Assembly: GCF_910592395.1 (NCBI RefSeq)
Contig: NC_088311.1
Location: forward strand, 22,662,646 to 22,726,645
DNA length: 64,000 nt
Reading direction: 5' to 3'
Source: Lineus longissimus
Taxonomy: Eukaryota > Nemertea > Pilidiophora > Heteronemertea > Lineidae
Of this stretch, positions 38,308 through 48,100 are shown piece by piece. Each line of letters opens with the position of its first letter. Position 1 is the stretch's first letter. A model generated the notes under the pieces. That model searched no databases. It worked only from the letters and a program-made list of their open reading frames with translations, and was not told where the DNA came from. Both the position numbers and the translations under genes were made by a program.

Positions 38308-38692
38308 ACGCATAACCGTTTACGACACTATGGAAGGCACCCTATTCATCTTTCAAGTCTTATGAGTATTAACCAGGGACACTATAAACTGTGGGAAACA
38401 CTATGATCACCTTAACCGGGGACACTATCAGTGATGGAAGGCACTTAATTCACCTTTGAAGTTTTATGATTAACCAGGAACGACATTATATGGAAGCAGT
38501 TTATTCGCCTTTCAAGTCCTACGATTGACCAGGAACACTAGTACCATTAGACTATTATGGAAGGCACTTAATTCGCTTTTAAGTCCCATACATGTCTGAT
38601 CAACCAGGGTCACGCTTATGGGAGGCGCTTAATTTGTCTTCAAGTCCTATGATTGATCAGGTTGCACAACACTATGGAAGCTACTTTATAGG
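38308..38692 (+). repeat. Degenerate tandem array related to the last exon of METTL27
   Basis: About six imperfect copies, 55-95 bp each, of a unit reading roughly: CACTATGGAAGGCAC, a short T/C-rich stretch, TTTCAAGTCCTATGAT, TGACCAGG. Copy starts are near 38308, 38420, 38482, 38536, 38610 and 38665. The first copy aligns from ACGCATAAC through TTTCAAGTCTTATGA with 44081-44138. That stretch encodes the C-terminal residues and stop codon of the METTL27-like gene about 5.8 kb downstream on the same strand. The array has no intact frame. Either an exon fragment was duplicated and amplified, or the gene end was itself derived from the repeat. The fit of the gene's C-terminus to the family favours the first. 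Confidence 0.75.
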
Positions 38693-39335
38693 TCATGTCA
38701 TGTCATGTAGGTCAGGAGCAGCAGGCATAGTTGTAACTAGAGCTAGGCTTTCGCGCTCACACGTGTAGGGCGCGCGTTTCATTTTGGTATAAATGAAAAT
38801 CCACGCTTTTGTTCCTTTGGAACGTATTTATTGTGACCTCTCTTCAAACCTGATATTTTTTTTCCAATTATACATGTATTGAAAATAAAACATGGAGTTA
38901 TTAAATGGCACTTGCTAGTGAAAGTGAATCTTGTTTAAATGTATCCCAAGTATTTTTACCCAACGTCCTGATCCTGCTATTGTCTCCCGACCCCTCACTA
39001 ACGGAACACTAAAAACATGAGGGTGGTATCGCACCCTTCGTTTACATATACATGTACATTATTGTCCACGCACGTATAGGCGTTCGCGTACTTTTTTGCA
39101 TTCGCAGTGTGCACGTGTACGTGTATGCGTCCTTCTTACGCCATTGTGTAAGGAGTGGCAGTTGGAAGTTTCAAGGGCTATCTAATAAAGTTATAATGAG
39201 AGATACCAGAAAAGAGCATACGACTCGCAGCCCAGAGTTGAATATGATCCTAACCATCTGTCACACCTCCTGACAAACGTTCATAATCTCTTTCGCTTCT
39301 TAATATGAATATGACTAAGAAAATACACTTAAACT
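38693..39335. other. Intergenic DNA, no gene recognised
   Basis: Holds ATGTC/ATGTA simple motifs near 38695-38710 and TACATGTA words near 39045-39060. The ORF at 39052-39273 has no recognisable domain. Confidence 0.5.
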
Positions 39336-39397
39336 GATTCGAACCCGAGATCCCTAAACGTATGACGTCGACTACAGCCTCTACACCACCGAAGCAT
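39336..39397 (-). pseudogene. tRNA-like sequence (SINE head or tRNA pseudogene)
   Basis: On the - strand the sequence has an A-box-like TGGTGTAGAGG (39378-39388) and a perfect B box GGGTTCGAATC (39336-39346) at tRNA spacing. No clean acceptor stem closes it, so it is not called a functional tRNA. It directly precedes the 39.4-kb tandem repeat. Confidence 0.5.
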
Positions 39398-39410
39398 GCT
39401 TGATATCCCT

Positions 39411-41040
39411 GCCTGGTCCCACCACAACAAACGGACAAATCGAATTCAAATTCGAACTTTCGTACCTGTGCTATTCATGATATGCAGGTACGTGTAGTTC
39501 ATAACATATGTTATAATACTGGTGCGATATCTACTGTCGGTCTATGCGATATCTATTATCCAGTATAGCTTTTCCAAGGTACCCAGGCTGTACATGAATA
39601 CTGGACTTGGACAGGTAGGCATGCACTTGCATCCTTCATATGCATCGATAGGCTCGCCTTTAAATTGCCGTAGAAATTCCCGTTCCATGTCGGCGTACAC
39701 CACATAGTTTGCTGGCTATAGCGGTAGGAACAAGTAAAGTTCATAGTTTTGCTAATACTCCCTTACATATTTATAAACTGAATGGTCAAAGAGGTCCACT
39801 ACCTTACACATGCTTGATAACAAGATGGTTACTGCGCGCCCTGCCTGGTCCCACCACAACAAACGGACAAATCGAATTCAAATTCGAACTTTCGTACCTA
39901 TGCTATTCGTGATATACATATATGTTATTATTCGGGTCAACTGCGATAACTACTGTCGGTCTATGCGATATCGATTATCCAGTAAAGCTTTTCCAAGGTA
40001 CCCAGGCTGTACATGAATACTGGACTTAAGACAGGTAGGCATGCACTTGCATCCTTCATATGCATCGACAGGCTCGCCTTTAAATAGCATTCCGCGACGT
40101 TACTACTTATAGCTCACAAGGTCATTTGAATAAGATATTGATGACGTTTTAGTCACGTGACAGTCGGACATCGACACTTATTTCTACGCATTTGAGCTTA
40201 TTTCAAAGTCAATTATCTTTGACCCTGCATTGTATTTAGCATGAATGATACCATAGAGTCAGAGAGAGAAATATTCAGAACAATTATGTAGTATTTCCAA
40301 CACTCGGACATGTGCCAGATTGAATCTAACTGCCCTAGTTAGAAAGCCTGAATCCATTACGAAACCGCATGTTTGTCCGACATTGCCTGTAATTCTGCGA
40401 TGGGGAAATAGACGGCAGCAGCTGCAGTGACGTCATCTTCGCGGAATGCTATTGCCGTAGAAATTCCCGTCCCATGTCGGCGTACACCACATAGTTTGCT
40501 GGCTATAGCGGTAGGAACAAGTAAAGTTCATAGTTTTGCTAATACTCCCTTACATATTTATGAACTGAATGGTCAAAGAGGTCCACTACCTTACACATGC
40601 TTGATAACAAGATGGTTACTGCGCGCCCTGCCTGGTCCCACCACAACAAACGGACAAATCGAATTCAAATTCGAATTTTCGTGCCTATGCTATTCACAAC
40701 TGTCTAATCGAATAGCATAGGTTATATAGGCCTACCGGTAGGCTACACCAACAGTAAAGCATGCAGTGCCATGACCAAACATTATCACATATATTATATG
40801 TTATCATTCGGGTCAACTTCGATAACTACTGTCGGTCTATGCGATATCGATTATCCAGTATAGCTTTTCCGAGGTTGTCAGGATGTATACTGGACGTGAG
40901 TAAGACAGGTAGGCATGCACTTGTTTCCTTCATATGCATCGATAGGCTCGCCTTTAAAAAATCCTGTTCCATGTCGGCCTGCACCACATAGTTTGCTGGC
41001 TATATCGGTATCTACAAGTAAAATTCATAGCTGTGCTTAT
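39411..41040 (+). repeat. ~430-bp tandem repeat, three copies, two carrying insertions
   Basis: Units start at GCCTGGTCCCACCACAAC: copy A 39411-39842, copy B 39843-40629 (interrupted at 40085-40451), copy C 40630-41040 (with about 95 bp of extra DNA around 40696-40790). Shared blocks include GAATTCAAATTCGAA, CTGTCGGTCTATGCGATATC, GTAGGCATGCACTTG and ACCACATAGTTTGCTGGC. No coding frame is conserved among the copies; the ORFs that recur are repeats of one another without a recognisable domain. Confidence 0.85.
40087..40449. mobile_element. 363-bp MITE inserted at a TA in repeat copy B
   Basis: Terminal inverted repeats GCATTCCGCGA (11 bp, perfect) bound the element, with TA on both sides (40085-40086 and 40450-40451). 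Copy A of the host repeat joins CGCCTTTAAA directly to TTGCCGTAG, which identifies the empty site apart from the TA. A TA target with short TIRs is characteristic of Tc1/mariner-type elements. There is no transposase ORF, so mobilisation in trans is inferred. Confidence 0.75.
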
Positions 41041-41225
41041 TGGTACATGATTATCTGCCGGCACTTGTGAAGGCATACATATGCATGTACTTTCAGTGAT
41101 TATTCAACTAGTGGGACAATAGTGAATAACGTAGGCCGCTCTAAAGTCTCGTCAGGCAAATGTGATAATGTTTGGTCATGGCACTGCATGCTATGCTGTT
41201 GGTGTAGCCTACCGGTAGGCCTACC
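40727..41225. repeat. Inverted repeat, ~60-bp arms 370 bp apart
   Basis: Arm 1 (about 40727-40790) and arm 2 (about 41160-41225) are reverse complements across GGTAGGCTACACCAACAG, AGCATGCAGTGCCATGACC and AAACATTATCACAT, with few differences. The word ACAACTGTCTAATCGAAT also occurs in direct orientation beside both (near 40698 and 41268). The arm-1 block is absent from copies A and B of the host repeat, so it was inserted there. Confidence 0.75.
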
Positions 41226-41468
41226 GTGCATGTTGCAAAACACAGCCTCAGATGCTGTCGTTATCACAACTGTCTAATCGAATGCCCCGACTCAAGTATC
41301 ATTCACACGTAGTTCATGTAGAAGCTCGGCGGTTTCTCTGGTGAAGAGTGAGACGGAGGCATGGTGTTAAACGTTAGGGATTTGGAAATTGGGCAATTCA
41401 TCCAGAAGTATTAAGGTAGCAGGAAGGGTTGGGTGTTTGTGGTTTCTGAGTCTGAGGGGGTTGGTGTC

Positions 41469-41530
41469 TGTTGACTGTGCTTTAAGAGAGACTAGGCATG
41501 GCGCCAGTCTCTCTTAAAGCACAGTCAACA
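41469..41530. repeat. Perfect 25-bp hairpin with 12-nt loop
   Basis: 41469-41493 (TGTTGACTGTGCTTTAAGAG, then AGACT) is exactly complementary to 41506-41530. The loop is AGGCATGGCGCC. No mismatch in 25 bp implies recent origin, selection on an RNA stem, or a fold-back artefact. The loop ATG opens a 79-codon ORF (41498-41737) of no known family. Confidence 0.85.
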
Positions 41531-42320
41531 GGCATTTGGTGTCAGTATTTGGGTAAGTACAGAATCAAGGCAGCTCAGAGAGCAATGATTGAACGATGCT
41601 GTGGACAAGTCCAAGGATACTGCATCAGTCACGACCAACTTCTCATCAGAAAGCGTCACCACCAGCATATTCAATGTTCAGTTCCAACCTGTACCAGTCC
41701 AATGCACGCCTGTCATGGTCAGCAGTGGTCAGCTTAGCGCGATATGGAACATTCTTCCGAAACTCAAGCGAGGGAAGTCTGCTCATTAGCATATCTCGCG
41801 CACTGCTCCTTCTTGTCAAACATCGTAGTGAAATCGTAATGGAAAACGTCTAGCTTTGCGCCAGACATTGAGACCAATAAGTGAAGAACTAATAGGTAAA
41901 GAACTTCTACTTGCGCGAGACTGCTGTGATAAAATTATCATTGCAGAGACTCCGGTGACGTACACATATATTTTTTACAATCAAAAATGCCCTCAGAAGA
42001 CGACATAGAATGATTATTTTATTGATATTTCCTACTATATACCTTCCAGTTATCACTTTATACAAATAGATCGGCGTTAGGTCGCATGCTTTTCTTTCCT
42101 GGTGACACTATAAAGCAAAATAGTTGCAACCCCGTAAATGCGCTATAAGTCCAATAATAAGTGACGGTGACCCGTTATAAATGTTTCGCCAGCTTCGCTT
42201 TTTTGCCGCTACGCGGCGCTTTGGGCCCTTGCGTCCAGGCGCTGGTGATCCATTAGTCACAATCCAATGAATCCAGCGGACCAGTGATCCAGCTTTTTCG
42301 AATACCCGTCCTTTTTGCAG
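41531..42320 (+). other. Upstream region and probable 5'UTR intron end of METTL27-like
   Basis: No recognised gene. Three overlapping ORFs at 41498-41853 occupy different frames of the same DNA. A clear acceptor (ctttttgcag) ends at 42320, nine bases before the METTL27-like ATG, so a non-coding first exon probably lies further upstream; its donor was not identified. Confidence 0.45.
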
Positions 42321-42329
42321 ATCACAAAG

Positions 42330-44138
42330 ATGTCTGGAGAATTAGATCCTGCTAAATTTGGGTCGCCAGATGCTGGTCAGAATGATATCATCACCGAAAT
42401 TGACGATATCACACGAGAAGGGATCTCCAACAAGGAAGTGATGAAGATTTATGAAACCTGGGCCGACACGTATGACCAGGTAAGACATCGTACATCACTC
42501 CTGGACTCTGTGTAACTGTTTCGTAGTGTTTTGGAGGGGAAGCTATGTCATTGACTGGTTGGGCAAATGTTCACTGGATTTATAAATTCAATAAAATCCC
42601 TGGGGTAAACATTTTTTTCTCAATGAATTGATACATTTTAGTATTGATGATAGAAAGTGACTTTTGCAGTGATATGATAATGAAAGTGGATGTTTTTGAG
42701 TTGAAAATCGACATAAGATCGCAGTATAGTGGAATTCACGAGTGAGGAGCTTGTAGAGAAATCGTACGCGCGTGTTGTTGCCTCTCGTACATTTACACAC
42801 GAGCAAAGTACTGTCGCATAGTCACTTTTTCTACCAAGCAACCAACGTGTCAACCACCATGTGAATTCGATGAATCACTGAGGTACAATATGACATAATA
42901 TGACAAATACACGTGTATAAGTATTATCAATGTATGTGATGGTGACAAATTCAATGACGTATTTTTCTCCTTCCAGCATTTAGACGCCGTCCACAACCAA
43001 TCCTACAAAAATGTCATCAGAGAAATCAGAAAGCTTGACCTCAAGACAGATGCTTGCATCATGGACATCGCCTGTGGCACAGGGAGACTTGGACATGAGG
43101 CAGGCAACGAAACGTACCACGTCTAGGCCGCGCGTTAACTTGCGTTCCTACGGCTAGATTCTGGTTTACATGGTGTTGTAGTGTAACCGTTTCCTGCTTC
43201 AAACGACAGGCTTCTGTTTGGAACTGTGCTTTAAACTTTAACTTGTCAAAGTTATCATTATCAAGTTTATTCATATCAATCGAGGTTTGCTTCATTGTGC
43301 AAGCCGCGTTTAAAAACCTTTTTTTGAATAGTGTATATAACGTTATATGGCTTGTTTTTACAGCTTTCAAAAATCGGGTTTAATAATCTCGACGGACTTG
43401 ATGGGAGTCAGGAGATGCTTGACAAGGCCAAGGAACGAAATATCTACAATCGATTGATGAAAGTTATGTTTGGGCCAGAACCTGTTCCTGGCATCGACAC
43501 TGGTAAGAATCAATCGAGGCAATTGAGCCATGTCATTTTCACTGGTGTGAATTTCAATCTGTGCCTTATTGTTAAGACTTGCACACCCAATGAAGCTGGT
43601 TCTGTTGTTTTCAGATACGTACGATGCTAGTATTGCCATTGGTTGCTATATCCCAGGACATTGTGAATCAGACAGTATGCAAGAGATCATCAGGATAACA
43701 AAACCAGGTACTTAGATCTAAACCAAAACTATTCTGCAATCATTGAAATAGCAATTCGTCTCAACAGAGTGACTGGAGGGAGTATCCATGAGGTCCCGGA
43801 CGTGTCACAGGCGCGCGGCGGTATCCGAATCAACAGGTGAATTCATTGCTAGCAGTCGTCGCTCAAAGCAGCGAACTGAACTGCCTGTTTTCGCGGTTAG
43901 AATTCGGGGCGATTTCACGTATTGTTACTTTTCTATCCACGCCTTCCATGTGTTCTCCCTTGTTTCAGGCGGCCATGCGATGATACAAATCAGTGACCAG
44001 GGTTTGGCTTGCGTGGTGGGCTTCCAGGAGACAGTCGACGCCCACATTGCGGCCAAGAAATGGAAACTCATCTCTAGTACACGCATAACAACTTACGACA
44101 CTATGGAAGGCACTTTATTCACTTTTCAAGTCCTATGA
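42330..44138 (+). CDS. METTL27: METTL27-like class I SAM-dependent methyltransferase
   Basis: Five coding exons: 42330-42479, 42977-43099, 43364-43502, 43615-43707 and 43969-44138. All phases agree, giving 224 aa (human METTL27 is about 245). The N-terminus contains IYETWADTYDQ, the family's YDxWAxxYDQ motif. SAM-binding motif I is MDIACGTGRLG (residues 79-89), followed by LDGLDGSQEML with the acidic D104 expected to hold the SAM ribose. Then come DTYDASIAIG and IIRITKPGGHAM (motif IV and post-motif regions). The C-terminus KWKLISS..EGTLFTFQVL fits invertebrate members as I know them. Substrate is unknown for the family. Intron 2 must start with GC (GAG|gcaggc at 43100-43101) to keep the LSKIGF block in frame. 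The last exon end is related to the tandem array at 38.3 kb. Confidence 0.88.
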
Positions 44139-44356
44139 TAGACACACTAGGTTACCTTTCTAGCCCAATACTCGTCGTTCAGGTCATGAACGTATATTTG
44201 TTTATTCATGAAAATTTACAAAAAGTAACGTGAGAATAAACAACGAGTGATGACAGAATGTCAACACTCATAATTTTGGATATTTTACCAGCGCAATTAA
44301 AACGGGGATTGGGATAACTTTGTTAAGTTCTTTGACATCCAAAAGGTTGCTTGTTT

Positions 44357-44381
44357 AATAAATGTTGCCAGTTCCAATAAA
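44357..44381 (+). promoter_or_regulatory. Two poly(A) signals of the METTL27-like gene
   Basis: AATAAA at 44357-44362 and again at 44376-44381, about 220-240 nt after the stop codon. No other annotated gene could use them. Confidence 0.55.
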
Positions 44382-44494
44382 GAGAAATTCTTTACTATAC
44401 GTGACCTCTGTTTATTTCTTTGAGAAGAGAAGGGGCTTGCTTGAAGCAGAGTCTTTCAAGGTTGGAGCTATGAATACGGCCCATTTCTGACCAG

Positions 44495-44600
44495 AATCCT
44501 TTCGGACCACGACTACATCCCTTTTGACCACGACCATTTCGGACTCAGTTTATGATAATTGTGGACCACCTAATGACCATTTCGGACCACTTCTAAGTAA
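44495..44600 (+). repeat. Short degenerate repeat of a GACCA(C/T)TTCGGACCAC motif
   Basis: TTTCGGACCAC, TTTTGACCACGACC, ATTTCGGACTC, TGGACCACCTAATGACC and ATTTCGGACCACTTC follow each other within about 105 nt. No coding meaning is apparent. Confidence 0.6.
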
Positions 44601-44666
44601 TAAGGCTATTTAGGCTAAACATTTGTAAATTAATCCGAACGTTTGCTAAACATACAGTTCAAAATT

Positions 44667-44872
44667 GTGAAAAATTTTCAAAGCCAAATTTTTTGGGGGG
44701 CTGATGATGTTTCTTCACTTGGAACAGAGAAAAAACAAGTGAAAAAAATATTTGGACTTCGACATTTTTTCATTCTTCAGAGTTGAATATTTTCATAAGT
44801 TCAAAATTCTTTTTGGGGGCTGATGATGTTTCTTCATTTTGAGCAGAAACAGAGTTGAATTTTTTCATAAGC
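44667..44872 (+). repeat. Interspersed repeat, family shared with 63.6 kb
   Basis: One full copy (44667-44810) and a partial second copy (44811-44872). Landmarks in order are GGGGCTGATGATGTTTCTTC, ACAAGTGAAAAAAATATTTG, CAGAGTTGAAT and TTTTCATAAGTTCAAAATTC. The copy at 63559-63740 has the same order and orientation. Confidence 0.8.
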
Positions 44873-45100
44873 TCTATAGCTTTGCCCTCGCACGAAGAGT
44901 GGCGCCAGCCATTGATTACCCGAGCTCTGTCGACACATTTTAAACCAATCAGAGCGGTGCTTAAGGCGTGCCTATTTACCATGTAGTACTTGAGGCTGTG
45001 CTTGGTCTGTGATGCATACGTTCATCATACATCAACCGCCTCAGTGGAACAACGGTTTATAGGCCTTGCAGGGAGGAGTAGTTTTTACTCTGTCGACAAA

Positions 45101-48100
45101 ATGTATAGGCTCTTCTTTACTATTCTGTTGGCTTCGACCGTTGTGTATCATGGTGAGTAGAAACACTAATTTTTTGGAACAAAAAATTGACCAAATCGGA
45201 AAAATCCCACTTTTGAACCGAGCTGACCATGCACTTTGGGGCGAATTTCAAGAATTTTGTTGTTTTTTTTTCTCATTACAATGAGAAAAAAACTGAATTA
45301 TTGTATTCAAGTGTAACAGGAACAAAATATCTCCGTTATTGTATCACAAAAAAGTATGATAATGTTCAATGTACAATTATATTCACCAGAAAAAGAAATA
45401 TCATATCAATTCGGAGACTACTGTCGCCCTTAATTCACACAATACATGTATTTTCAGTTTCTCTTAAGTGAGCACCCAAACTATTGTTACCACCTATGTA
45501 CTTCTGATAATTGATTCATTACACATTGTATATACTAAGTATATGTCAGTGAACAAAATTAAGCTACAACTTTGGTACCAAACATCTCGTTGTTATAATT
45601 TTTTCATTTTGAATATATCGGTTGCGTGTGCTCTAGCTCGGTCATGACGGTACTATAGTAGGCCTATATTATCGTTACATCTCGGAATTAAAGGGTCTTT
45701 ATCCCCTCCCCCTTCAAATTTCTCGTGGGCTCAGTGATCGAGTAATAACCCGAGCTGGGCTGAGCACAGTGATGACTATTTGTTGTTTTGGAAAGACATA
45801 ATCCTCATTTCTAAAAAGACAACTTGTCCCAAACAGGTCTTTTGAGTACAAGCAGGGATAAGTTTAACTTTTAACGAAATATATAGGCCTATGCACAATT
45901 TCAAATACATTTGAAACTCTGTCATTGACACATCATTTTATTTATTCCTGATTTTATCGTGGGTACAGTGTGCGTTAATATACGTGTACTTGTGTATGTC
46001 TGCGATTTTCACGATTTCCTCGTGAAGAAAACTGCTGAACGATTTGAAGTGTGGCAAATGGTACTTGCGACACCTGTTGATCAATGCACGCGGGATGCAT
46101 TCTATCTACATACAGCACTACATGTGAACAAACTAAAAGGGAACGAGGGTGCAAACACTGCTGTTCATGAAAAAAAATACATAAACGTCAATGTAATCAC
46201 AGATTTAGCGTTTATAAGGTTATCTGTATCAATTCATATTGGTTACGATCCGTGGCTATGCCCTCGCCTCTTGAGTAACCAGTTTGCTTTTTGGTGTATA
46301 TGTTAAAATTCTGATTGCATTGGATCACCAAACAGAAGTATTTTGATGTAGAATTTCAGCAATTTCTATTGGTAGGCGAGATTACCTATAGGGGATGAGG
46401 ATGACATTTTCAGGAAGATGCTATCCGAACCGAGGAAATCCCTCGGAAAAAGTGATGCTGATTCTCCAGGCTCCAGGGATAAATGAACTATTTCGGGCAG
46501 TCTCCAAAACCAAATGGAAGGATACCCACCAGTCAGGTCATCATAGTCGAACTCCGGACTGACCACTGTAGAGATCTTGGCATCATCGTCATCATCAGGT
46601 TCGAACTAGGTAACACTCTGCGCCTGTGCCACACCGACCGAACAAGAGCTGTCGACCACATCCTGGAACGAAGTCAAGACTACAATGTACATGTACATGT
46701 AAGCAGCCCCTAGCAATACATGTAGGTTGCAAGGGAGCTATTTTGGCCACACGGAACATGTTTTTCGGTTACATTGAGGATTAACACGATAGGACATCAC
46801 ACTGACATCAGTGTCAGTCCATCTACATAGTCTGTATTGGTTCACCTGATATATAAACGGAGAGAATAGAGGAAGAACCGTAATACCAGACGACAAAAGT
46901 GGACTCGTTGGTTAACAGCATCTGTGGCTTTCAAAATTATGACAAAGGTCTCTTAACTGCTGTTAATACAAAGCAATTTTCGAGGGCTTGAGTCGTCAAT
47001 TTCAGTTCTCAATCATATTGACTATTCCATGTCCCATTTTTCTGCAAGGGTGAAGAGCTGAGAAAACACGTTTACGTACAGTACATTTACGTGTCAGTTC
47101 AGTACATTTGATATTCAGAAATACAGATGCCGATTGGTGTTTATCTAGAAAATGTCGGCCATGCTGAAACTCGGCTGAAATGCAGTGACCTGTGACACAC
47201 CAACAAGATACAGGTGACAAAATGTATGTGCCGAAATATTGAGTCGCTTCGTGCTGTGCTTTGACATAAGCAAATACACTCAACATGACAAGACCTCGAT
47301 TGTCGCCTGGGACATACTAAGCGCTGAATTTTAGAATCAATGATATTTTGTTGGAGATGTTTGGTCTTCTTTGTTCAGGCGCATATATGGTACTTGTGTC
47401 GTTCGAAATTGTTTGAACAGCACCCATGGTCTAAATTCATCACATGAAAAAACTTGGTTATTGTAGATTCATAGAAATGCCAGTATGATTTTAATGGAGA
47501 GCCCTCAGCTGAGCACGAATGTAGCCTGGTAAGAAAATGTTTGAGTGGATGAGGATCTAAATCCAATTTAACTTTCAAATGAAAGTTTTTAGAATGTTTA
47601 CTGTATCGCAGCTAGTTGCAAAGTACATGTACATGTATCTCGCTGGGTCAAAGACTAGCGTTCATGGGGCTTCGATCCCCATTGTCGGTGTTTTAAACTA
47701 TACTCTCCACATAATATACCGGTATGTACTTTCGATCATGGTTTCTAGTTCACACTGTCGGACATAGCTAATAAAAGCCGTTGGGAGTTTTGGCGAATTG
47801 AAAAGAACTTTTTTGTATTCTTTATAAGTTGGGAGATCCCCAACGCGGAATCTCACATTTCTAACATGAACAAGTTCAGTTATGTAGTGTTGTAATAGGG
47901 ATAGCACGCATCGATAACTTAAGCATACATGCAGGTTCTCCCGATTTCGATCACTTTAGAAACAAGTTCAAAGTAATGACAAATTCATTCTGCAGAGCCA
48001 ATTGACCTTTCAAAGTTAGTCAGTTTGGAGAGTGAGGTGTTCGTGTCCATAGTCCACTTGTTATCATATTCGGTGCTAAATTACAAAGTCTACACTATGT

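Noticed and set aside
41498-41853. Three overlapping ORFs after the 41.5-kb hairpin
   Set aside because: Protein-like composition in one frame (MNDAVDKSKD...), but no domain and no splice context; could be a fossil, unsupported.
43130-43135. GT donor in METTL27 exon 2 (CAC|gtctag)
   Set aside because: Using it would add AGNETYH between the SAM-binding motif and LSKIGF, against the family alignment; the GC site at 43100 fits exactly.
46366-46713. Exon-like acidic - strand ORF (FDYDDLTGGYP) and opposing + strand ORF
   Set aside because: No family recognised, no consistent pair of splice sites, and it lies inside Ly6 intron 1; retained only as a note.
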